A DNA stretch of 13,707 nt from JAAYAN01 sp964437215 (GTDB lineage: Bacteria > Bacteroidota > Ignavibacteria > Ignavibacteriales > Melioribacteraceae), in the NCBI GenBank assembly GCA_964437215.1, contig CAYTFZ010000072.1:1-13707 (forward strand). The letters run 5' to 3'. A program made the position numbers and the translations under genes. Every line of letters starts with the position of its first letter. Within the stretch, counting starts at the first letter, position 1. Below, piece by piece: positions 1 through 5,041 of the stretch. The notes under the pieces are model-generated. The model saw nothing but the letters and a program-made list of their open reading frames with translations, did not search any database and was not told the DNA's origin.

Positions 1-1153
1 CTTCACAAAACGTATCATATTGATCAAAGGTTATGCAATATTTACTCATTTTAAAAGCATTCAATGTAACTTTATGTTGAACTTCATCGTTCTTTCTTCC
101 TGCTTCTGTTTCAGGGCTTCCCATTATAAATGTACCGCCGGGAATATCTACATACTCAATCTCTGATTTATTTTTTGTACCCAGTTTACCACTGCTGCTA
201 TTTTCATCATTCTGTGGATCGCCCCCAACTTTTTCAGTAAATTGAATTTGCGGAGTAGTATCGTAAATTTCTTGTAATTTGGAAAGGTTATTTGCATCAA
301 TTTCTTTCATTGATTCACTAACCCTGCTAAGCATTTCCAAATCTTTTTCTGTTAATTTGTTTTGAAAAACTGAAGCTAATATTGGTGAATGCTGAAGAAT
401 GAGATATTCACTACCCAAAACTGATCCTAGATCATGGCATAAAGCTATAGTTATAATAACCTTTCCGGGTTGCCCCATCATACTATATAATTTTTCATCT
501 ATTTCATTATTTTGCATTTTTAACCATGAGTCATTGCCGAATTCAAACTGTTCCCGGCTGAAATCAACCATATCCTTACTTGGATCCACAAGCATCCAGC
601 GCTTTTCATTTTCATTCCATACTTGGCAGATTATATGACTGGTATAGGAACCAGGATTTAAATATGTAGCAAATCCGCAGCGAGCCCTGGCCGGAATACC
701 TCTGTATTTAAGTATTGATTCAAGCAACATTGCATATTCCCTGCAGGCAAGCACTAACCGGTTTTCTGCTTTCCGGTCTTTTACTAATCCCCTGGAATCA
801 TAGGATAGAAGACTTTTCAAAATTGATTGGACTGTTGGATACAATGAAAGAGACTCATTCCATCTCTCTTTTGGAATTTGATCACTATATTGAGGTAATT
901 CTTCATATACATGAATAAACTGTGCTTTGACTAAGCTGCAAAGCTCCGGTAAAGATTCGGGTAAATTTTTATACATGTATTCATACTCTCCCGGATCGGT
1001 AAATGAACTATATTGCCGATAGAAATCTAATATTGATTTTTCATCTTGAGAGGTATTCACAAAGCTTTGTTCATTCGGGTTTTGTAATCTGCTTTGAGCA
1101 AATAGTAATCCGATGAAGATTACAAGCATTAAAATAAATATTTTTATTTTCAT
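1..1153 (-). CDS. Secreted transglutaminase-like / SUMF1 (FGE-like) domain fusion protein, C-terminus outside window
   Basis: An open frame runs from ATG at 1153 past the window edge, giving 384 codons with no stop. Residues 1-19 form a signal peptide (hydrophobic core, LLFA/Q cleavage). Residues about 125-195 match a transglutaminase-like (papain-fold) core: Cys137 in LACREYAMLLES, His173 in TSHIICQVW and Asp190 in WMLVDPS form the expected Cys-His-Asp triad. After a polar linker (about 305-330), residues 333-384 begin a SUMF1/formylglycine-generating-enzyme-like domain (YVDIPGGTFIMGSPE, then DEVQHKVTLNAFKMS); the catalytic cysteines would lie beyond the window. Many bacterial SUMF1-like domains are not sulfatase activators, so that activity is not claimed. 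AGGA lies 7 nt before the ATG. The gene starts 50 bp after the winged-helix regulator, behind a palindrome shared with the operon's first gene. I infer an extracytoplasmic peptidase or crosslinking role; the substrate is unknown. Confidence 0.85.
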   Translation of the reverse strand, partial: MKIKIFILMLVIFIGLLFAQSRLQNPNEQSFVNTSQDEKSILDFYRQYSSFTDPGEYEYMYKNLPESLPELCSLVKAQFIHVYEELPQYSDQIPKERWNESLSLYPTVQSILKSLLSYDSRGLVKDRKAENRLVLACREYAMLLESILKYRGIPARARCGFATYLNPGSYTSHIICQVWNENEKRWMLVDPSKDMVDFSREQFEFGNDSWLKMQNNEIDEKLYSMMGQPGKVIITIALCHDLGSVLGSEYLILQHSPILASVFQNKLTEKDLEMLSRVSESMKEIDANNLSKLQEIYDTTPQIQFTEKVGGDPQNDENSSSGKLGTKNKSEIEYVDIPGGTFIMGSPETEAGRKNDEVQHKVTLNAFKMSKYCITFDQYDTFCE

Positions 1154-1171
1154 ATTTTATCCTGTTAAGTA

Positions 1172-1186
1172 GTTAATATTATTAAC
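1172..1186. promoter_or_regulatory. Palindromic candidate operator, copy 1
   Basis: GTTAATA-T-TATTAAC is a perfect inverted repeat of 7-bp arms around one base. It lies between the regulator's stop and the transglutaminase-SUMF1 start, 18 bp before that ATG. With the following CAAA it is identical over 19 bp to the copy at 2121-2139. No convincing -7 element is correctly spaced here, so this copy may act as a second regulator site or roadblock rather than mark a separate promoter. Assigning it to the neighbouring winged-helix protein is inference. Confidence 0.5.
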
Positions 1187-1203
1187 CAAAACAATAAAAA
1201 TTT

Positions 1204-1494
1204 TTATTTTTTTGGATTTATATATTTTTTAAGGTCATTTACATAAACCTCAAACGCTTTTATCCCTTTATCTGTAATTGAAACAGTTGTGTTGGGATAA
1301 TTATTCTTGAAGGTCTTTTCGACTTTGACATAACCGGCTTCCTGCAGCTTCTTTAACTGGATACTGATATTACCTGCCGCGGCACCGGTTGTTTCTTTAA
1401 TAAACGTAAATTCGGCTTCTTCAACTGTCATTAAAATAGATATAATTGATAAACGAAGCTGCGAATGTAATATGGGATCTAAATCATTAAACAT
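1204..1494 (-). CDS. Small winged-helix transcriptional regulator (HTH_34 / ArsR-MarR-like)
   Basis: This 96-residue protein is a single winged helix-turn-helix domain. Helices cover about 6-22 and 27-38, the recognition helix about 40-53 (GNISIQLKKLQEAGYV), and the basic beta-wing about 54-73 (VKVEKTFKNNYPNTTVSIT), followed by a last helix (DKGIKAFEVYVNDLKKYI). The short 'dPilh..lRl.Ii..L' N-terminus and 'L..L..AGYV...K.f....p.T...iT.kG..Af' pattern are typical of PF13601-type regulators, which bind DNA as dimers. No metal-binding cysteines are seen. The start overlaps the upstream membrane-protein gene by 8 bp and has its own AGGAAA 6-7 nt ahead, so the two are probably translationally coupled. 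The palindromes on either side of the gene pair are its most likely operators, which would make it autoregulatory. The signal sensed is not evident. Confidence 0.85.
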   Translation of the reverse strand: MFNDLDPILHSQLRLSIISILMTVEEAEFTFIKETTGAAAGNISIQLKKLQEAGYVKVEKTFKNNYPNTTVSITDKGIKAFEVYVNDLKKYINPKK

Positions 1495-2077
1495 TTCTTT
1501 TCCTATTTGCTCTATTGAGTAATATACCTGGTATTATCAATCCTATTACCGCTCCTAACATCATGCTAAAACCATGATATTCCCGAGTAAAATAGAAAGA
1601 AGCAAGTCCAATTAAATTAAGCAATATACCACCAATGAATAGCGGTTTAAATTCAATGGAAGCTCCGATAACTATCATCGATAAAGCAAGCAGAATTATA
1701 AATACCGGCGCCATGGCACCACCAAGTTGCTGTCCAAAAAGAATACCCAAAATCAACATATTCAAACCCATTGCCCATCCCATTGTCGTAATTACTCTTG
1801 TAAGAAGAGTCTTGGGAATGTTATTCTTTTTCATAGTTTTTCTGATGTATATAAATTGGTAAATTGCTGCAAGCGGAAATAAAATACAAGTCCATACTAT
1901 ATCAAATTTCTTGTATAAACCTGTTATTGAAAAAACATACTGGCTGAAAAAAACAGTAAACATAATAATGCCCCACATAATAATTATGTGACCATTTTCT
2001 TGAAACCTTTGTTTAGTTTCTTCTATTGTTTTTGATATTAACAACAGACTTTCTTCGGGTGTAATTCTTTCTTCCAT
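1487..2077 (-). CDS. Six-helix integral membrane protein of unknown function, partner of the winged-helix regulator
   Basis: This 196-residue protein has a polar N-terminus (TPEESLLLISKTIEETKQRFQENG) followed by six hydrophobic segments at about 30-50, 60-78, 96-115, 122-141, 144-163 and 170-187, and ends in the basic tail NRANRKRNV. The N-terminal helix leading into the first membrane segment resembles, from memory, a family of uncharacterised Bacteroidota membrane proteins usually encoded beside a small winged-helix regulator. I see no transporter or enzyme signature. It is the first gene of a probable operon: its stop overlaps the regulator's start, and a good promoter with a palindrome in its spacer lies upstream. 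AAAGGA precedes the ATG. It could sense or respond to membrane stress together with the regulator, but that is inference from pairing alone. Confidence 0.75.
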   Translation of the reverse strand: MEERITPEESLLLISKTIEETKQRFQENGHIIIMWGIIMFTVFFSQYVFSITGLYKKFDIVWTCILFPLAAIYQFIYIRKTMKKNNIPKTLLTRVITTMGWAMGLNMLILGILFGQQLGGAMAPVFIILLALSMIVIGASIEFKPLFIGGILLNLIGLASFYFTREYHGFSMMLGAVIGLIIPGILLNRANRKRNV

Positions 2078-2107
2078 TTTTTTCCTTTATTTTGTTTTAA
2101 GTACACT

Positions 2108-2139
2108 CGAATATAAATATGTTAATATTATTAACCAAA
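2108..2139 (-). promoter_or_regulatory. Promoter of the membrane protein-regulator operon
   Basis: On the minus strand TTTG (2139-2136) is followed after exactly 20 nt by TATATTCG (2115-2108), one base off the Bacteroidota consensus TTTG-N19..21-TAnnTTTG. Transcription would start about 25 nt before the ATG at 2077. The 15-bp palindrome fills most of the spacer between the two elements, the classic place for a repressor to block polymerase. Confidence 0.55.
2121..2135. promoter_or_regulatory. Palindromic candidate operator, copy 2
   Basis: Second perfect copy of the 7+1+7 palindrome found at 1172-1186, again followed by CAAA. It lies 43 bp before the start of the membrane-protein gene, directly next to the -33 TTTG. 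The position predicts repression by the regulator encoded in the same operon. Confidence 0.55.
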
Positions 2140-2225
2140 TTAATTTTTTAGAATTTTGTTTCAGGTCACAATTTATGTTTTGCAAGAATTATAGAAAGCA
2201 GATTTTTAATATCAAATACATTGAA

Positions 2226-2265
2226 GCGGGCTACAAATCATCACATACAACAGCAACAGTTATCT
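2226..2265. repeat. Possible half of an attC-like / Bacteroidota cassette-end element
   Basis: This segment runs from GCGGGCTACAAATC to GTTATCT, and the Fic stop codon (2260-2262) falls inside GTTATCT. The layout, a GC-rich GCGGG core and then a GTTATnn box touching a gene's 3' end, parallels the right arm of the element at 3079-3207. I see no matching left arm in 2080-2225, so it may be a remnant or a coincidence. The string also looks familiar from ends of Bacteroidota genes, but that is memory only. Confidence 0.25.
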
Positions 2266-3021
2266 TAAACAATTTGGAAGCATATCTAAAAAACCAAGGC
2301 ATTTGTCATAATTCAGTTCATAATAATTAACACCAAGATTAATAGTCTCATAATAACGTGCTTGATTGTTTTTGTAATATTCTTCTGACGGTATTTTCCA
2401 AAAATCACGTCCTAATTTTTCTGTAATAAACCACTTTTCAAGTAATCGTGCGGCTCTTCCATTGCCGTCACGAAAAGGATGAATGTGTGCAAAACGTAAA
2501 TGAATTAATGATGCAAAATAAAAAGTTTCAATCTGGTTTAGATTTGAAGAAATTAATTCTGTAATGTCATTAAAAAAAGTTTTCATTTCCCTCTCAACAA
2601 ATTCAGGTTCAACAGCCATATATGCTAAACCTTCTTTTCCAAAAACACCAACAGGTTCAATACGATATTTACCGCGTTTACTATTTATTAAAAAAGTCTT
2701 CGATAATATCTTATGACAATTCAATATGTTTTGCTCATTCAATTTGTTTGTTTGTGCAAAAGTATATGCTTCAATCAAATTCTGAATTTCTTCTATCTCT
2801 TTTCCCGCCTTAAATTTATCTTTGCTCAATTCGTAATTCATAAAAGAATTCAAATCGACACTATTACCTTCAATATTCGAAGAATAAACAGCAGATGATT
2901 TTGTTAAATAGTCAAAACCTCCATTATTTTCAGAAAAATCATAATTCTTAATTAATCCTGGAATTTCATTTCCAATAGATTGAATATAAGTATCTAAATA
3001 TTTTCTGTCGGTTATTCTCAT
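2260..3021 (-). CDS. Fic family protein (class II, predicted AMP-transferase)
   Basis: This 253-residue protein has a complete Fic active site, HPFRDGNGRAAR at residues 181-192: His181 is the catalytic base, Asp185 the metal ligand, and Arg189/Arg192 contact phosphates. Residues 47-52 (SSNIEG) fit the inhibitory helix motif [S/T]xxxE[G/N], with Glu51 the residue expected to block ATP. Its N-terminal position makes this a class II, self-inhibited Fic. The loop GVFGKEGLAYMAV (about 125-137) is a candidate target-docking flap. Fic proteins of this class usually transfer AMP to a protein hydroxyl; the target here is unknown. No antitoxin-like partner is encoded beside it. There is no clear Shine-Dalgarno, but TATATTTG lies 20 nt before the ATG. 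It sits beside the attC-like element and a PLD-type nuclease, suggesting accessory cargo. Confidence 0.9.
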   Translation of the reverse strand: MRITDRKYLDTYIQSIGNEIPGLIKNYDFSENNGGFDYLTKSSAVYSSNIEGNSVDLNSFMNYELSKDKFKAGKEIEEIQNLIEAYTFAQTNKLNEQNILNCHKILSKTFLINSKRGKYRIEPVGVFGKEGLAYMAVEPEFVEREMKTFFNDITELISSNLNQIETFYFASLIHLRFAHIHPFRDGNGRAARLLEKWFITEKLGRDFWKIPSEEYYKNNQARYYETINLGVNYYELNYDKCLGFLDMLPNCLR

Positions 3022-3041
3022 TTAGTCATATTTTTTATATG

Positions 3042-3049
3042 CAAATATA
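3042..3049 (-). promoter_or_regulatory. Candidate -7 element of the fic gene
   Basis: TATATTTG on the minus strand is an exact TAnnTTTG, 20 nt before the fic ATG, giving a short leader similar to that of rpmH. I do not see a TTG at the expected -33 position, so confidence is limited. Confidence 0.4.
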
Positions 3050-3078
3050 CTTATTTAAATTATTAAATTGTAGGTTTT

Positions 3079-3207
3079 GAACAACGATTGAGACTTGGTA
3101 AAAGGCGGGGTTTGAGGTATAAAATGCATTAGAAGTACAAGACTTGGATTTTGCTCTTAACTTCATAAAAGTCCTGAGCACCCGCTTTTGCAAAACGACT
3201 GTTATGC
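3079..3207. repeat. attC-like imperfect inverted repeat (integron cassette-type recombination site)
   Basis: The 129-bp element has two arms. The left arm (3079-3117) starts GAACAACG and contains AAAAGGCGGGG and TTTGAGG. The right arm (3173-3207) starts CCTGAGCACCCGC, continues TTTTGCAAAACG and ends GTTATGC. The reverse complement of the left arm aligns with the right arm with a few bulges (CCT, CCCGC, TTTT, C.AA, GTT). The central 55 nt is mostly unpaired, but carries a small GACTT/AAGTC pairing and a direct AGACTTGG (also in the left arm). An AAC...GTT outer box, interrupted arms, free centre and total length all fit attC sites, although GTTATGC departs from the GTTRRRY consensus. It lies 28 bp after the PLD gene's stop, where an attC would follow a cassette gene. 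A transcription-terminating hairpin is the alternative. Confidence 0.5.
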
Positions 3208-3235
3208 CATATGGTTCTGTTCATTGTTTGTCGAG

Positions 3236-4471
3236 TCATATTAAATTGTAACCAAGTATTTCTAGAGCTTTGTCCGCTTTGTCATTCCGTATTGGGTAAG
3301 AATTTGGTCTTGTCCAACCGTTTATTTCCTGGATACCCGATGAACCTAATCTTTTAAGTTTATATTTAGGGTTTTTCATAAGGTTATGTATTCTTAAATC
3401 TATTTCGTCGTTTGAATAGAGTAAATATTTCCAAGCGTTTCTGATTTTGGCAATGTCGTTTTCAGCCAAGAACAGGTCGTCCGCTCCAAATCGCTGAATC
3501 GGCATACGGCTTGAGTGTAAATTTTGAAAAATCTCTTTAGCTTGTGCTTTTGTTAGCTTGTCAATATTTTTTTCGGATAAGTATACTTGAAATACATTTT
3601 TTGATTGTTTCATCATATACTTAGGATAATTTTGTTTTTCAACTTCGCTGTGCCACTTTATGTACTTGCTAAACAACTTTGGAATTTCTTGTCGCTGGTT
3701 GTTTTTGTTGAGATTCCTGCCAGTCTCCTTGTGCCAATATACTTTAATGTAATTCCAAAAGTGGTCTAATGCCAAGTAGTATGGAATATTTGGATATGCC
3801 CTATCAGAAATATCTTTTACTAAATCTTTTATTTCATCTACTATTCTCCAATATTCAAAATACTGTTTCGCTTTTTTAGTAACTCTTACTTTCTGTTTTC
3901 GTTTAGTTCGGTCCTTTGTAGTTTTTGACTTAAATTGTTCCAACTCCGAATTTTCCTTTTCTTGTCTTGTTAACCAATTTTTATAAACTATTTCGTAGTC
4001 GTCAAGGTCTGTTGGTTGAAGCAGATTTGAGTTTTGCAATAATTCATCAAAGTATTTTTGGAGTTCTAATAAAATAACATTATCCTTAATGAGAATATTA
4101 GTTTCAATATTTTTAACAAGACCGCCAGATGTAAAATTTGAAGAGCCAATTATTCCACCAATTAATTCTTTCTGTTTATAAAACAGGAAAAACTTTGAAT
4201 GAAACTCATTGCCTAAAAAATTTAAGTGAACATTTAAATCAGACTGAATATCTTTCAAAGAATAGAAATTTGTAGGTGGCCGAAGTGAAATAATTAAATT
4301 GATTTGTTTCTTCTCGTTGCTCCATTTTTTTATTAACGCGCTGTCAGAAAAAAAGGCCACCGCAATTTTTATACTGTCAGCATTAGTAGCCAAAAAATTA
4401 AGTTTATTTCTTAAATTATCATTTGTCGTATTTGTAATTACTGATATCATTTTTGTATTTTCAAATTCCAT
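3236..4471 (-). CDS. Phospholipase D-like (single HKD) nuclease-type protein with unknown C-terminal region
   Basis: This 411-residue protein has a PLD-superfamily domain at about 1-145: beta-strand IKIAVAFFS (34-42), His91-x-Lys93 in FHSKFFLF, and IIGSSNFTSGG (107-117) with Asn112. This H-x-K...GSSN layout is that of PLDc_2-type DNA-processing enzymes such as BfiI-like nucleases, which dimerise to complete the active site, rather than of lipases. A strongly basic linker (181-202, KSKTTKDRTKRKQK onwards) suggests nucleic-acid contact. The C-terminal half (205-411) is not a family I can name; it has PNIPYYLALDHFWNYIKVYW and ends WTRPNSYPIRNDKADKALEILGY. The 'YPI.N...kal..LGY' pattern recalls, from memory, C-terminal motifs in some restriction proteins. 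No helicase, methylase or signal peptide is present. It is followed by the attC-like element and fic. I infer a defence or DNA-repair nuclease; the function is unproven. Confidence 0.8.
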   Translation of the reverse strand: MEFENTKMISVITNTTNDNLRNKLNFLATNADSIKIAVAFFSDSALIKKWSNEKKQINLIISLRPPTNFYSLKDIQSDLNVHLNFLGNEFHSKFFLFYKQKELIGGIIGSSNFTSGGLVKNIETNILIKDNVILLELQKYFDELLQNSNLLQPTDLDDYEIVYKNWLTRQEKENSELEQFKSKTTKDRTKRKQKVRVTKKAKQYFEYWRIVDEIKDLVKDISDRAYPNIPYYLALDHFWNYIKVYWHKETGRNLNKNNQRQEIPKLFSKYIKWHSEVEKQNYPKYMMKQSKNVFQVYLSEKNIDKLTKAQAKEIFQNLHSSRMPIQRFGADDLFLAENDIAKIRNAWKYLLYSNDEIDLRIHNLMKNPKYKLKRLGSSGIQEINGWTRPNSYPIRNDKADKALEILGYNLI

Positions 4472-4629
4472 GTTTTATTATTTAATTATCAAATTCACTG
4501 TCGTTATACTTTTGGTACCACTTTGTCTTTACGCACTTTTGCGTCAATTCCATTTAAATCACTAAAACTATGCTAAATATCCACAAATACTTCCTATATA
4601 AGCAACTAAAAATTAAAGCGGGATTTTTG

Positions 4630-4637
4630 TATCTTTG
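4630..4637 (+). promoter_or_regulatory. Candidate -7 element of the groES-like gene
   Basis: TATCTTTG is an exact TAnnTTTG, 22 nt before the ATG at 4660, a spacing close to that at rpmH and fic. No TTG is seen at the expected -33 site. I see no CIRCE-type inverted repeat, the usual HrcA heat-shock operator, in 4560-4660. Confidence 0.4.
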
Positions 4638-4659
4638 AAAGTAAAAATATTGGAAATTT

Positions 4660-5022
4660 ATGATAGATATTAACAATGTAATTGTAATTGGCGACAGGGT
4701 TTTGATTAAACCCGAAGAGGATTTGGAAAAAACCAACAGCGGACTTTATCTTCCTCCTGGAGTGCGAGAAAAGGAAAAAGTAATGGGCGGGTATATTTTA
4801 AAAGTTGGTCCCGGCATTCCTATTGCTTCGCAAATGGATGAGGACGAGCCGTGGAAGGAAAAGGGCGGAGCAAAGTATATTCCTTTGCAGGCAAAACCCG
4901 GTGATTTTGCTTTGTTCTTAAAAAGCAGCAGTTACGAAATTGAACTGAAAAAAGAGAAAGTCTATATTGTTCCGCAGGCGGCATTATTGCTTTTAATGAG
5001 AGATGAAGAGCTGCTGAGTTAA
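4660..5022 (+). CDS. GroES (Cpn10) family co-chaperonin, long form
   Basis: This 120-residue protein has the Cpn10 core: GDRVLIKPEE at 11-20 matches the DRV..K..E strand of GroES; EKTNSGLYLPPGVREKEK (23-40) occupies the mobile-loop position that docks on GroEL, with GLYLPP in place of the usual hydrophobic tripeptide; GGYILKVGPG (43-52) is the next strand; and KPGDFALF (79-86) and EKVYIVPQAALLLLM (99-113) are the closing strands. E. coli GroES has 97 residues; the extra length is mainly an insert at about 53-78 (PIASQMDEDEPWKEKGGAKY). No groEL is adjacent, so this is a solitary gene, probably an extra GroES-like protein in addition to a main groES-groEL pair elsewhere. It might serve a dedicated chaperonin or have another role. 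The start follows a -7 element; the Shine-Dalgarno is weak (TTGGAAATTT). Confidence 0.85.
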   Translation: MIDINNVIVIGDRVLIKPEEDLEKTNSGLYLPPGVREKEKVMGGYILKVGPGIPIASQMDEDEPWKEKGGAKYIPLQAKPGDFALFLKSSSYEIELKKEKVYIVPQAALLLLMRDEELLS

Positions 5023-5041
5023 TATCAGCAGCTGATCTTTT
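5009..5041 (+). terminator. Rho-independent terminator overlapping the groES-like stop codon
   Basis: AGCTGCTGA (5009-5017) pairs perfectly with TCAGCAGCT (5025-5033) around the 7-nt loop GTTAATA, which contains the stop codon TAA. The stem is followed by GATCTTTTATATT, a modest U-tract. It lies only 17 bp from the end of the convergent CBM9-DUF5916 gene, so it probably also limits read-through from that side, although the minus-strand tail (CTTCATCTC) is poor in T. Confidence 0.65.

Noticed and set aside
399..918. Two plus-strand ORFs (399-638 and 715-918) that look like the only genes in the first kilobase
   Set aside because: They are antisense shadows of the transglutaminase-SUMF1 gene, whose long minus-strand frame has a signal peptide and catalytic motifs.
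4501..4508. GTTATAC before the PLD gene, resembling the GTTATnn boxes
   Set aside because: No GC-rich arm or partner inverted repeat beside it; the left side would be PLD coding sequence.
4531..4544. ACGCA-CTTT-TGCGT small hairpin upstream of the PLD gene
   Set aside because: A 5-bp stem without a T-tract or repeated copy is too weak to call an operator or terminator.
4576..4584. ATATCCACA, one base off a DnaA box
   Set aside because: A single isolated match with no cluster and no AT-rich unwinding region; not evidence for an origin.
4554..4736. 60-codon minus-strand ORF over the groES-like start
   Set aside because: It overlaps the well-supported groES-like N-terminus and its promoter, and has no family features.
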